A stretch of DNA of 64,000 nt, from NCBI GenBank assembly GCA_963978545.1, contig OZ021732.1, positions 20,319,521 through 20,383,520 on the forward strand, written 5' to 3'. Origin of the DNA: Linyphia triangularis. Lineage: Eukaryota; Arthropoda; Arachnida; Araneae; Linyphiidae. The position numbers and the translations under genes are program-made. Numbering within the stretch: position 1 is the stretch's first letter; each line of letters opens with the position of its first letter. The notes below the pieces were generated by a model. The model did no database searches, was not told the origin of the DNA, and saw only the letters and a list, made by a program, of their open reading frames with translations. Positions 21,736 through 37,680 of this stretch are shown piece after piece.

Positions 21736-21813
21736 CATACTCTCTCTCTGGCGACGAAGTCGCCGCTAGGGGATTACATTAGCAGCGCCCTCTACATCAA
21801 TGGGGATAAAACA
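21736..21813 (-). repeat. 5' LTR, outer part (78 bp)
   Basis: It continues the LTR after the hAT insertion, from CATACTCTCT to the terminal ACA. The one A/G difference from the 3' LTR is close to this end. TAAA follows as the element's own target duplication. Confidence 0.93.
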
Positions 21814-21817
21814 TAAA

Positions 21818-24282
21818 TAACAAAACTATATTATATAATTTAGAGATTTCATGCAATAAAAAAAACACATATGCACATTTATTTCATTCGTAAGTAACAA
21901 TTCTTATGAATAATTAAGTAAAATACTTCATTTAAATACTTATTACCACTATCTCTAATATATATTTTTTAACTATCTTATATAAATTGATATATATCGA
22001 ATTTTTTTTTTAACTATGCATGCCTCAGAATAGATGAATTAGTAACAGGAAATTTTACAAATTATTCTCTTTAATTGTGAACAATACCAATCAAAAAGTA
22101 CAATTACTTTACGTAATTGCAGCGTACTTGCACCCAATAAACTTTTATACAAAAGAGCTCAACCTTCCTTTGCGTATAAATATTTAACTAATTGTAATAA
22201 AAGAATCAATTGTAGCCTACCATTGTTCTTAATCTCTTTAAGTCTCTTTCTCATTCGAATTATTTCACAATGACTGAGTTAAAGCAAAATCCTCTCTACA
22301 CTCTTTGAATAAATATTTTATAATGGAAACTGATCTTTTTAAGGAGGAAATTATGGATAGAAAAATAGTACACTATGTTCCCAAAAGAACACGGACTGAA
22401 TAAATAATTTCGAACATTTAGAAAAAAAAAGAGAGAACACCATGAATCAGTTCGAACGAAATAATAGATGAGCAGTAAAATAGAAAAAAAAAAAATTAAA
22501 TTTAACTAATGAAAACATGTCGAGGAAGAAAAAGAATCAATCTTTTGTTCGAAAGCGTTGAGAAGTATATTTTTTTTATTTAAAGAATAAAACCGAGATA
22601 AATTTTAACTTATGTCAATGTCAGAAATATTTTCTTTCCAAGAAAAATATACTTTTGGTATGCTTTGAAATTTGATTCCTTTTACTTTTTTTTTTAATGA
22701 ATGTCTTTTGTGAGGTTATCGGTGAGGTAAAAGTACTTCGTAGGACTATTTTCAATTAAATATTTTACATGCATTTGTAAATTTAATTATTTTACATCAA
22801 ACGTTTTAAATACATTTGAAACTTATGTAGTTCGTGTTGCACATGTTTTTGACTAAAACATGTAATGTGGGAAAAATCATCAAAGATAATTTTTAGAACA
22901 CATTATTAAAGGCGAACAATGAAAAAATAAAATGAGATGCCGTGATTTCTCGCATTGAATTTCATCTCAAAATAAGCATTGAAGGCAAAGTATTTTTAGA
23001 TATTAATTCTGCATGTATTTTATCACGCTAAAGACAAACACCTTGCTTTTGATGTACTTTGACAGTCATGTTTGATGTATAATATAACATAAATGATTCC
23101 ACAATATCAATTCAGTTCTTAAACAAAGAAACTTTTAATCCTTGTAAAAATGCATCCAAACAGTGAGGATATATACAGGTGTAGATTAAAACCGCGCACC
23201 TTAGAGTTTACCTGCCCATAAAAGTATGAAATCTATATAATTTAAAAAAAGTAATTATCAGAGATTAGTTGAAATGTCAACTTTTACTTTTAGTAGACAA
23301 ACTTGGAGTGATACATGTTCCAAATCAAGCCCTTTTTTGCTATTAAAAAGGGTGTTAACCATATTTCATGAGACTGCGGAGATTTTTAGAAATGTATGTT
23401 GTGATAACCGCAATAACAGCTCGTAGCAATATATACGATTTTATCTCTGAAATGACACATAACTCCATTAAAAAATGAACATGGGAAATTAGTTTTAGAA
23501 TTTATGCATTACTCTCTAAACTGTACATCATCTCTCTATCAGACAAAGATTCGGTCATCCACCGTTGCGAAGCAAATTACAGATTCGTCACTAATGGTGA
23601 CCCTTTTTCCAAAATCTTAAGTCCCATCTTTCATGCTTTTTGCATCATTAAGAGTGATTTTTTTTTTTCTTCTTCTGTTTCTTGATTATATTTGGTTTCG
23701 TTTTGCTGAAGAGATATATTTTATCATTCATATGATTTGGTTCTATACGCTCAAGCTCTTTACTCTGTACTGAGCCCACACAGCATGAATTTGTTTAGAT
23801 GAACAACACCGAATAAATTCTTCAATTTGAATCATTTCCCTTTTTTAACTACTACTTGATACTGCGTTTGGATGACCGCTTCGAAGACTGCTTCACTTCA
23901 CTACTCAAGCTTTACTTTTTCAAAATATACTAAAGTAAAGTAATATACTAAAGTGTCCAGCATGTTTTATATGAGACATAATGTCTTTTAAATGTTTCAC
24001 AATTCTAAATTTAGATCATTAGAAAATTCTTTAACTGGGAACCATGTTCAGCAACTACTAATGCTTTGTTGCGAACTTCCGATCGATTATTTCACAATTT
24101 ACACTATTCAATTAGATCTTGACCGTATACCGGGTTAGCTAAAATTTGAAGACATCACTTAAAATACTTTGTAATAGCTAGTGATCAAGAATTTCTTTCT
24201 AGATGATAGGGATTTCAGATTTTTTTATTTTGAGACTCAATTTATTTTCTCGTGTGATAGGTAAAGTTAACTCCGATTTATG
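21818..24282. other. AT-rich DNA without a recognisable gene
   Basis: I find no exon-like composition, transposon protein or clear repeat over this stretch apart from short A and T runs. Confidence 0.55.
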
Positions 24283-24285
24283 TTA

Positions 24286-24532
24286 AGGCTCATTTACACT
24301 TTACCAGTCAGAGTTCCAGTTTAGATCGGCCGTTATGTGACGTCAATAGAGTGACTACTACGCCACCTGTCGGTAGTCACAGGAAATCGCAAATGATTGG
24401 ATTATGAGAATAGCCGGCGTCAGTAAATAGAAAATGTTTGATCTACTGGGGCCAGTAGCCAAAGAACTTCACATGACATCGCAGACTGGCAAACTCAACT
24501 GGTACACCGACTGGTAGAGAATAAATCAGCCT
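24286..24532. mobile_element. Harbinger-like MITE, 247 bp
   Basis: The terminal inverted repeats are AGGCTCATTTACACTTTACC and, from the other end, AGGCTGATTTATTCTCTACC; similarity continues for about 45 bp (CAGTCRGWGTWCCAGTT). The flanks are TTA on both sides (24283-24285, 24533-24535), the 3-bp target duplication typical of PIF/Harbinger elements. The G+C content is higher than the surroundings. An internal hairpin GTGACTAC...GTAGTCAC is present. No protein is encoded. Confidence 0.75.
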
Positions 24533-24535
24533 TTA

Positions 24536-26768
<2,233 letters not shown>

Positions 26769-27063
26769 ATAGACTTATTATTATCAATAGACTGCGCGTT
26801 CCCACTTCAATCATACAACGAGAATGAAACCAAAATGAATCACAAAATTCGTCTATCAGTCACGTGGTTTTTAATTTGTCTACGTCGTAAAATTAATCCT
26901 TTATCTAATAATCTTATTATCCTTATCGCCTGAGTGAGGAAAAACCAGCCAAATCTGCAACCCTGCTCCCAAAAAGTCCCTACTCATGTGATTCATTTTG
27001 GTTTCATTCTCGTTGTATAATTGAAGTGGGAAAGCGCAGTCTATTGATAATAATAAGTCTATG
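26769..27063. repeat. Inverted repeat with ~75-bp near-identical arms
   Basis: The left arm (26769-26843) runs CATAGACTTATTATTATCAA to CCAAAATGAATCAC. The right arm (26989-27063) is its reverse complement with only a couple of mismatches. The ~145-bp spacer has no coding potential. High arm identity suggests a young fold-back insertion or a recent inverted duplication. Confidence 0.85.
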
Positions 27064-27299
27064 GAACTATCCCATACTCGCTTCGATTTGTTGTTGTTGT
27101 TGTCAAAAAGCTAGATTTTATTTTTATGTCGGTTTTACGAATTTAAAAGCGCTTGATTCTAAAAGCTATTTTTAGGACAAGGACCGTGGAATAAAAACAT
27201 CTCAATTAGACAAATTTTAAATATCTCCAACTCGGTAGAGAAATTTCCAAATCTTAAAAATTCCCCATTTACAATATGCACTTACACCCAGCAAATATC

Positions 27300-27790
27300 C
27301 ATTAGGTATGAGAAATAAGTATTTTGTTGTTTGTTCTTACGCTTCGTCAAAAACTATGAAAGGAAAACAGAAACCCGTTGCTTATTTTATTTTAGAGAAA
27401 ATGCTAAAGATGCTATGCCGAATACCATTTCAACTAGAAGTCGTTTATTATGACTACAGAAAGGATTCAACATTGACTTTGACAAAATGGGAAGGTATTG
27501 GAAACCGAAAACTGTAACAGTACATTATATAATAATGTTGGTAGAGCCAACTTCAACATCGGCCACATTAACACCTGTTACTGGGAATAAGGATTATCGA
27601 TTACCTGTAGAAGAAATTAACATAGAGAACCTGGTAGCAGTTGGATGCGACGGACTTTAGTTGACACAGAGACATAATTAGAATGCATGAGAAATATGTT
27701 AACAGGTTTTTGCACTGGTTAGTATATACCAACTCTATTGGCTCAGTCGTGCCCCGTTCGTCAATTGTTTATAAATGTGTCTGTTTGACG
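27300..27790 (+). pseudogene. Decayed fragment of a multicopy arthropod protein family with a GCDG motif
   Basis: Pieces in different plus frames, read in order, resemble a protein family I recall as repetitive in arthropod genomes and uncharacterised. The pieces are YDYRKDSTLTL (end of the open frame 27308-27517), then MLVEPTS and TLTPVTGN, then NLVAVGCDG (27628-27654), and later HWLV and PVRQLFINV. At least three frame changes and a stop right after the GCDG motif show that it is dead. The match is from memory, with no alignment. Function is unknown; the family is probably transposon-borne. Boundaries are approximate. Confidence 0.45.
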
Positions 27791-30700
27791 TAATTAAAAT
27801 ACTTATTTTTAAATATATTTCCACCAACTAATATTATACGCGCAATGCAAAATTATAGATACTAAATCTATGATAATTTATAATTCTAATCTGTTTAAGC
27901 GTAGAAAATAAAAAAAGATCCAAAATGTCCCCTGCGTCAACCAAAAAATTGCTCCAACGTTATCAAGTGTGATTTATAAAAAAAACATGCAACAAATTTA
28001 AAGTTTGTTTCTTTTCCATTTTTAGGGTCATAAAAGCGAACTGAAGTTTGGAATTTTTTCGGATACGAAAACAAAAAAATCTAGCTTATTTTCAGATACA
28101 TTTAAAAAGGAAATTTCGAAGTGATTGTGTTATCTATATAGGGAAAATTTAATACACATTTAGTTTTCTAATGGGACACTTTTGAAGGATCAGGCATTTT
28201 CAGATTCGAAAATTTATCTAAATCTAAGAATACGAATATAGATACCTCTAAGGGCAAAAATGGCAGAAACTGTTCAAAAATCGTAATAATAAATATTACG
28301 TCACTGATTACCTCGATATTTAATGCGAATTTATCTTATTTTTAACTATGCAAGCATTTGGCGCAGGAGAAATGACAACGTCGGTATCCTTCCTCATTTC
28401 AAATTAAAGAGCAGTATTTTACCAACGAATGCTCATTACTTGGCAAAATATGACATATTTGGCTATCAGATTTAGTCAACTTATTTAGTCGACTTTTAAA
28501 GTTTCGTCCATTTTTGCCTTGGCAGACCAGTGTATTTAAAATCTACAAGTATATCTCTGCATTCAGTAAAAAGTTTAGAATGATATTCGACGAGTTGCAC
28601 GAACTTGGAGTCTCTTCTTTGATTATAAGGTATGGACTACTGGTTATTCCGAATTTCGTATAAGGTAGTCTAGGTGGGAATCATGACTAAGGAACTGAAG
28701 TACAAGAAATTTCACCAACTCTATGCAGAACCGGCATTTTTTTAAAGAGTTATTTCAATCAAATTTGCGTCTAATATGACAATATTTTCACTCAAGTGAA
28801 GTTTACTTTTACATATTAATATTTGCTGCAATTTTAATGTTGGATATACATAGAAGAATGTTGCACAATTAAATGGTTAAGTGGGAGTGGCATTCATCAA
28901 ATTTTAGCTCTTAAGGTATTGGCTCTTAAAATTGTAATTTTGTAGTATAATGTTTTTACTGTAGGTTGTGCATTTATTGTTTTTTATTGTACCATATCCC
29001 TTCAAATCAGTCAAAATATTTGCGTTAAGAATTTTAGATAGTTGTGATACGTTCGATAAGTTAACGTATTTGTCACTCTTCTTCCACTTAAACTTTCAAT
29101 TTAAACTGCTAATTAAAGGGTATATTGTACTTCAGCATTAAATTAAAATACAGTTCATTTCCTTAAGTGAAATTGTTTTAAATTTAATACGTCGCGTCGC
29201 ATGAAAGAGGGAAAAAAGCCAAGTTTCAGTAACAGAAAAAGACTTATCAATTGTTCAAAAGAAAAACGTATCAATAAAATTCCACTAGAGAAAAGTCTTT
29301 CTAAACTTGATCTGAGATTATCCAAAAGCATCCGCAAAAGTTTTATGATTTTTCCGAACAATCTTTAAAACTATGTCAAAAGATGTAGGATAAGACTTAA
29401 TTCAAAAAAGCAACTTTGAAATAATCTGAATTTAAACGTTTTGAGGGCTGTTTTCCATTTAATATAAAGCTGGTTTATCTCTCCATTTATCAGATTAATA
29501 ATAGCAAATGTATTAAATACATAAATGCATTAGCTGCATTGAATGGTGAAATTATTTCGGTCCACAATATGCATTCTGAATCCATTATTATAATTCCAAC
29601 ACACACCACATTGCTCGACAAAGTAATATTTTGTTTGTTTTGCTTTAATCCTCAATAAGTAAAGCAAACCCTTTTATAAAGCAGGTTCTTTAAAACTTGA
29701 CAAATACATTTGAATCCAAACCAAAATGTTAAATTTTTAAACTTTAACTAAAAATGCTGAAAATAACACGTACATTTTAAAACTAGCCTGACGAATGATT
29801 TATTATCCAGATTCAGTATGACATTTTCCAAAATCAATTGCTTTCTTTTGTTGCATCTAAATAGTTGTATTTAAGGCATAAATTATGTCCCAAGTAAAAA
29901 TACTTCTTCATCTAAAATAAACATTAGTGATTCGTACTGCAATAAAAAGATCATTTTCACAACGTTTGGTAAAGTAATGCAATAATTAAATTTGGATAAT
30001 TTCCGAGCTAGTATATTTAATGAAAACTGTTTATTCAGTTAATTGAAAACAAATACTATATATGATCACCATCCTAAAATTTTAATTAGTATGCGCTTAA
30101 AAAATACTAAATTTTCGAAAATAATGTAAATTTCTTCAAGAATAACTATGATTTATTGTTACTAGTCACAACATCAAAGTGTATTTTTTGTATTATGCTC
30201 AAAAGAATTGGGATTTACAAATCTCGTGGCTGAAAAATATGGACACATAAAAAAATGTAGATTGCTTTTTAGAAATCTGCCATAACCTAAACAGAGGTTT
30301 AAACTGCGTTTCCTTATACAATGAATCACCAATTCATTTATAACGTTTACATTAAACTGAAATCCAATTTCTGTAAAGTCACGTAAATCTCTTAGTGAAG
30401 CTCAGAACTTTTGGCAGGTGTAAGCTGTTATTTGTTTTATGATTCTGCAGGAGATATAATTTTTTTTTGGCATTTGTCGAATAAAACAAAGTTGTTTGAA
30501 CATTTTACTACTGAATTATTTTTTGCAATTTAGCACATGCTGTGCTGATTTTTATTCTGTTTTTTGAAAATTTAAAACACCAAAGTTACTCCCCATTTGT
30601 AAAGCACCTTAGAAGCATATGTTAATAATAAAAAATAAAAAAACTAAAAAAAAAAAATAAAAAAAAAAAAACTGAATTGCAAATAATGAATACTATGATA

Positions 30701-32182
30701 GATTTAAAATTAAGATATTTACAATTTATTTTAACAATGAATCTTCAGAAGTTAATTTATTGTTCATTGGTAACCTGGAATTTTACAAAGCTTCCAAGCT
30801 ACAATGTTAATTTATATATTTTAATGTACCTTTTCTAAAAAACTATGAGATATTGAATTGAAACTTATTGTAGTGATAAATCAAATATTGTATATTACTT
30901 CGACATGAGCATTTCATAATATAGATTGCATAGTTGCTTACAAATATTTTTTAACTAAATAATTACCAAAAAAATGACAAAAAGCAGCTTTTTTTTTGTT
31001 AAAATTTCAATAACTTTTGTTCTGGATAAATATTTCTAAATATCGATGTTAAAATAAATAGCAATAATTAGTATATATTGTATGTATCAGTGCTTAAATG
31101 TTGTTTCTAGCTTTAATAGTTCACATCAAACATCAAAAACATAGTACTAACAAAATCAAATTTAAAATAAAGTAATCACCTTAGTTCTGAATAAACAATA
31201 TCCACCATATGTCTGTTTGCAACTGATGCATCCAGTATAGGTATTTCAAAGTGTTACAAATCACAGTAAAAGCATAAAAGACGTTATTTGAAACAAATAA
31301 TATCTCAATGATTTTTTATACAGGGCTACCTTAAAATGAAACTTATCATATAGATTGCATTTCAGATATTGCATCTTATGACTTATCATTTACTGACAGC
31401 CAAAAACCTACACAAATAAATAGAAGCATTTAATATTTGATGCCATAAATATTATTGACTTTAACATATCAATGATTATATGTATAGAAAAAAAAAATTC
31501 GAATCTAAAATTCAATTCATTTTGTGTCTTTCTGAGAAAATCAGATCGTCTTAAAGTGTCCAGTTTGTTAAGTACTGATTTGTCAAATTATCTGTTACAC
31601 TTAAATAATTTTACATGTGTAAAATTGGTTGAGCAGTTCTCTGGGACTGACACAAGGGACATAACTTTCTTTCCCCCCCCCCCCTACTTTTCTAGCTGTA
31701 ACTTTCCCTCCACTTAGAATTGTAAAATTTTGTAGAATCTATTTGTAATTTTTTTGCATACAATATTAGTTAGCGACAAATTGATATGCAGAAATAATTA
31801 TTTTAACTGGTTCAAATATACATGTAAAACCACTGATGCGCGGTACAAGTAAACAGAGCTAAAATGTCCCGTGTGTGCACCAGAGCCAGGTTACATAATT
31901 TTGGAATCGATATCATACTAACATTCATCGAAATGATTTAAATAAGGATGGTCATACATGCTTACACACCAGCAACACTACATTTTGATAACGAAAAAGA
32001 AAGGAATTTGGGAATAAATTTTTTATTTGTGAAACTTTTTTTTTTATCTTTGAATATTTCTCCAATGACATTATTATCCTGCATTATGTCATTTGAGAAA
32101 CAATAACTTACAAAATGTCTGTTACTTTTCACACCATATTATACGAATATAATCCTCCACTAACAACCCTTTTACTTTCCAG
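27791..32182. other. AT-rich DNA upstream of the first visible Ig exon, no exon recognised
   Basis: This is probably intron of the Sidestep-like gene, because the exon at 32183 begins with a phase-1 acceptor and must have a 5' neighbour. I find no signal-peptide exon here. A-rich tracts lie at 30625-30672. Confidence 0.5.
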
Positions 32183-32539
32183 AAACCCCAGAAGTTCCCA
32201 CCACTATCATTGGCGTAGCCGGTAGCCCAGTCCACCTTCCCTGCAACATCACCCCGGACTTAGACGATGATGTGGACGACGCCATTGCCCTCGTCCTCTG
32301 GTACAAGGACGAGTCCACGACGCCCATCTACAGTCTGGACGCTCGTCAGGGCAGCCTGGATCAGGCTAGGCATGCAGCCAACGAAGGCCTGAATGCTAGG
32401 GCCCGACTCAGCATTGCTGAGAGGCCAGCCTACTTGAAGCTGGATCCTGCCCTCGTCGAGGACGAGGGAGAGTATAAGTGCAGGGCCGATTTCAAGAAGG
32501 CGAGGACGAGGTACATGTCGGTCGTCCTGAAAGTTGTGG
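32183..32539 (+). CDS. Sidestep-like immunoglobulin receptor, V-set Ig1 exon
   Basis: The exon follows a clean acceptor (TTTACTTTCCAG) and ends at GTAAGT; it enters and leaves in phase 1 and is open throughout. It encodes about 118 residues of one V-set Ig domain: first Cys in VHLPCNIT (with an N-glycosylation sequon), core Trp in LVLWYKDE, then PIYSLDAR, and the DEGEYKC signature with the second Cys, followed by an RTRYMSVVLKVV G strand. The LVLWYKD...PIYSLDAR combination is typical of the first Ig domain of Sidestep, an arthropod cell-surface protein that guides motor axons and is bound by Beaten-path proteins. It is GC-rich against AT-rich introns. The gene's start, signal peptide and other domains lie elsewhere. 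Confidence 0.88.
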
Positions 32540-33818
32540 GTAAGTGTGAATTTGTATCTAAGTCGTATCTGATGATAGAGACAAAATATAGTCATCAAAA
32601 TAATTATTAAGAAAACATATAAGTCGATAATCATATCTGTATTTTGAAATATGACAAACTTAATGAGTAATGTATTGACTTGGATGACATGCCAGAAAAT
32701 GGTTACTTTTTGGTTTCTGTATCATTTTTTGCATTATGTCAGAACCAAGATTGTGATAAGCATTCGTCAATTAACTTATGATTTCCTATTTAACCACTAT
32801 TTTAAGTGTTAATTAATATCCAGTAACGTAAACTCATAAAATAAGTTGTTTTACTTATTGTTGATTTTAGATACATGTTTGAATGATATATTTGGTTATT
32901 TTAGATTGTTCTCCTTTCAGCATATTTAAGTCAATGACCATATAATTTTAAAGTACAATATGAAATTATGTCATGAACTGTTGTGAAATGTAACATAAGT
33001 CACCTTCTTTTAAACGTGTTAATGTACTTCCATGTGTTTCACACAATGATTTTAAAATAAGATGACTTTTTTGCGTGGGATATTATTCTAACAAAACAGA
33101 CCTAGACGACATGCCAGAAACGATTACTTTTGGTTTCAGCATCGTTATTTTCATTCTGTTGGCACTGGGAATCTTATATATTTTCATCAATTAACTTATG
33201 AGTCTAATTTAGACCTTTGTCTTATGTATAGAAAACAGTGACGTAAGCTCCTCAATAAGTTGTTTTGTGGGAAACTTTGAATGCTTATTTATTTGGCGAT
33301 ATTAGATATATATAACGTTGTGCCTTCAGCATGGATTAAAGTCAACGATTACATATTTTAAACTACAACATAAAATGATATATGCATAAAATTAAAATTA
33401 GCGGTTGTGAAATGTAACGTAAGTAGCGTTCTTTCAAACGTATTAATTTAATTTCACGTATCTTCAATTGAATGATTTTGAAATATGAGGACCTTATGAG
33501 TGAGATATTAATTCAAATAAGGCAAACCTGGACGACATGCCAGGAAAACCTTACATTTGATTTTTCAGCATCATTATTTACATTCTGACGACACCAGGAG
33601 TCTCATATGTATTCGTCAATTAACTTAATAAATTTCTATGTACTTCAGTATCCTTTATACTTCACTATCGCATGTTTGAAAATCAAACATGTGTGTATGA
33701 GGCTTTAATAAGGGCAGCTAAGGCTGCAAATCGATAAGAAACAAATTGATTGTGTCAAGTATCTAATTAGTCGATCAATTAACATTACTTACTTTTACAA
33801 TTATTTCTTTTCTTTCAG
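32540..33818 (+). other. Intron 1 (visible), with three tandem ~425-bp repeat copies
   Basis: A consensus GTAAGT donor and a TTTTCTTTCAG acceptor bound this phase-1 intron. Copies begin at about 32640, 33050 and 33474; the third is truncated near 33632. Shared blocks are GACATGCCAG, GTCAATTAACTTA, AATAAGTTGTTTT, TGTGAAATGTAAC and CTTTYAAACGT. Confidence 0.85.
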
Positions 33819-33929
33819 TTCCCCCTGGTAAACCTATAATTACGGATCGAAACAAAGAAGTTCTTCAAAGTCTAATAGGACCATATAATGAAGGAGAACC
33901 GCTGGTTCTTGTTTGTGATGTTACTGGAG
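33819..33929 (+). CDS. Sidestep-like receptor, first half of Ig2
   Basis: This 111-bp phase-1 exon joins the previous one in frame, giving VVPPGKPIITD, the standard linker and A strand after the Sidestep Ig1 domain. It contains the B-strand Cys (GEPLVLVCDVTGG) and ends just after it at a GTAAGA donor, so Ig2 is split between the B and C strands. The continuation is at 39011. Open frames beginning at 33888 are shadows of this exon reading into the intron. Confidence 0.85.
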
Positions 33930-36900
33930 GTAAGAATATGTGTGTATGACTTTAGATTAATCAGTATAAATTTATTTGCCAGATTCATCAAAATATACAG
34001 GACAATTTATTTTAGACATAACAGAACTTTGATTATTGAAATATTTCATAGAAGAAATATGGCGGTATTAAAAAAAAAGACTTAAACCTTGAACTTTTTT
34101 CCACGCAAATTCGTTTTTTTCCCCCATTTTCCCCAAGCAGATAGAGTTTTTGAATGTTCGTGAATTTCGCTTCATCACTGTTGCTGTTTATATCAACGTA
34201 ACTTAATAATAAGTATTTGAGAGTTCTACATACATCGATGTCCATGAATTTCCATAAAATAAAATTTACCTTGAGAAACAGGAATTGTAGGCATGGGCGG
34301 TGTGGCAGGCCAAGATCTGAACGAAATGTAGAAATGTTGAATTATCCATATCTCACTGGCAGTCCAACAATTTTCCAACTTTGTCAACCAGGTGGTACAA
34401 CTTAAAAGAAAAGAAGAAGAAGAAAAAAAAAAGTTTCACCAAAGACGTTGGATTCAATTATTAGTGAAGATGTACACTTCATACGAACTCCCACATTCTA
34501 CAGAAATTTAGCCACCCTCCCTCCTTGCATGTGTTACTACACTCTTACATTGAATTGATTACTAGCATATATTTATCTGCAATTAAATTAACTTCCACAT
34601 AACCTTCTTGAATCAATAACACTTTGAATTAAAACTCTCGGTTAATCCACCGCTTGTTTGGAAATGGCAAATTCATATTCCAAGATCCTTGCTTATCGAT
34701 CAACATCATGAACCACTTCATTTCGAAAGAGCGAAAGCAAAGATATCACTATTCTGCCAGCTCCAAGACTGCAAAGAATCTCCGAACTTCTTTCTTGGAA
34801 AGCGATTCTCATTTGCAATTAACATTTTAGTTACAGCTATCGAATGGAAGTAAAGCCTGCCCCAAATTAATGATCCTGCTTTAAAGCATTCAGAAGGAGA
34901 TAATTGAAAATATCAATTTTCATCGCTATGAAGTGTATGGTATTTCCATTTTCCGCTTTTGAGCTTAAGATGGAATTCCTTGAGTCATAACATGTCATGT
35001 TCATCTTTTCTTGGTTTAGCGCCAGTTGTGAATTGGAATTGCTCTTAAGCAGCCAGCGCTATCATCTTCGGGAATCTTTATCGAGCTCGTAAATCCTTTT
35101 CATTTGACACCCTATCTGTGCTTGAGCGCTAACCAGCTTTGAAGTGGCGCGAAAATGATTTGCATCCTTTTGACCCCGTTTTGTTTTTGCTAAATGTTAC
35201 GTTTATGGATTTTATATACAAGGTAGAATAAAATAAATATTTTTTTTTTAAATTTAAAATTAATTATTTCAAGGTAATTAAACTGATAAATTAACAACTT
35301 TCAATAACTTGAAATAATTGGTAGAACATTTTCATATTTACCATTATAAAAGAAAAAGAAAATAGACGAATTTATACCTGCTAATAACTTAATACATCAT
35401 TTACATAACTTAAACACGACTCAATTGAACTAAAAACTACAGTAGAACGACATAAGCTCTCCCAGGGCTTTGAGGAAAATTTTCATGTAAACAAATCTGT
35501 ACAATTTCATTTTCCGCAAATTGTACACCTGCAATACCTAAATATGCTCACGGGAGAACGTGAGCCAGAAGACAATCCATTCCGAGCAACTGTTGCCGAA
35601 TGTAAAACCCAAAACAATTTTATAAAAGTGTAATGAATTATTTGCAAATTAGAGAAGTTTTGTAAGTTTGTAACAAATATCCCTTCCCCCCCCCCCCCCC
35701 TTCTCCCAAATCAGTGCAATTTAAGTTTGAACGGAAAAGTTTTATATGGTTCATGCGCTGATAATCAGCATTCATCTAGCTCAAAGGTATAATCTAAAGT
35801 CGATAAGAATTGAAACTTAATTGAAGCACAGCAATTTAATGTACAGTTTGGTACCAATATACAAAAAAAAAAAAAAAAAAAAAAAAGGTATTATCTCCAA
35901 CAGAAAATATCTCAAATTCCAACCCACCACAAAAATCCCACAGCCCTTCTACGCTTCCATCGCATTCCAACAGATAGAACTGCCCCAGAATTATCCATAA
36001 ACCCTCAAAGCGAGCCATAAAGATCATTTTGATTAATAATTAGAATTCATCGACACACAGCCGTTCCTGAACTGCAAAAGCGGTTCCTGGAAATCGCAGC
36101 CATTACCAGAAGGGAAGGAATGTCCCAATGTCCAGGGAGGCTGGAGAGTGCTAATGGCTAATGAAATCGGTCGCCAGACTTCGCCTATAATTGATTATTT
36201 TAGGCGTGGACCTGGGTCTTATTATCTCATACATTACGCAGAGAAACGGTGATGAGAAGACTTGTAAAGCTCGGATTTTGAGTGGACCTTTTATCATTGG
36301 ACTCAAAAACTCATATGTGCCCGGGTGAGTAATGAGTTTAATAATGGTGTGCGTATAGCCTATTTTTGGTGAGTTAGTAGTCTCTGTTCGTCAGGTGTGT
36401 TTTCCAGTATAGTAAGGAAATGAGCATCTTTTAGTATAGTTGGAATGGAAATATTTATGAAAATAAAGAAGTTTGGGTAAAATTTAAAGTGTCCCAAAAA
36501 TATCCTGTGTAGATAATGCATTATGAACACCTAATCATAGCTTCGTTGACCTATTATCTACATCTCGCATGTACTTCTGTGTCAGTTTACCTTGGCATGG
36601 GAAAAACATGATCCTTGATAAAATGCGCTATCATTTTGTGCAATATGGTATTTTACAATTCTGGATACTCTACGCTTTTTTTTTAGCACTTACCAATTGA
36701 TAAATATTACAATTTGTACCTTCAGATATAATCTTTAGGAAATATTACAGTTTGTAACACTTTAACTATGGCTAATCTTCAACTTTTACGAATGTGCTGG
36801 TTTCTCTGACTCTCGCTCTTTGTATACCGAATTAAACACTCACAAGTCCGTCAAATTCCGTTGTTTACCGAATGTCCATACTTGCATAAACATATATCTT

Positions 36901-37095
36901 CCATTACTATTTTAATCATTAAGATTTTCTTGATTTTATCAGTCATATCCTCTACCAATCTACTATCAATATACTAATATGTGGTTCTTTAGCTAATTTG
37001 CTTAAAACTGTTTGTTGACTATAATACATTGTCCATTCACCGTATAAAGATTATAAGTATTTCTTAATTGAAATTATAACTTTTCTAGAATTTAA

Positions 37096-37680
<585 letters not shown>

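Larger units (their letters stand above)
11175..21813 (-). mobile_element. Ty3/gypsy LTR retrotransposon, nearly full length, split by a nested hAT element
   Basis: Both LTRs, a primer-binding site, gag, protease, reverse transcriptase, RNase H and integrase are present, all on the minus strand. The order PR-RT-RH-IN defines Ty3/gypsy (Metaviridae-type) elements. Removing the 4722-bp nested insertion and its 8-bp duplication leaves about 5.9 kb. A 4-bp direct repeat TAAA flanks it (11171-11174 and 21814-21817). The LTRs end TG...CA and differ at one of 216 positions, so insertion is recent. The copy nevertheless carries a UAG after gag and one frameshift in pol, so it may be a defective copy moved in trans, or the UAG may be read through. 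Confidence 0.95.

Noticed and set aside
32260..32634. 124-codon minus-strand frame opposite the Ig1 exon
   Set aside because: It is the antisense shadow of a well-supported plus-strand exon with correct splice sites.
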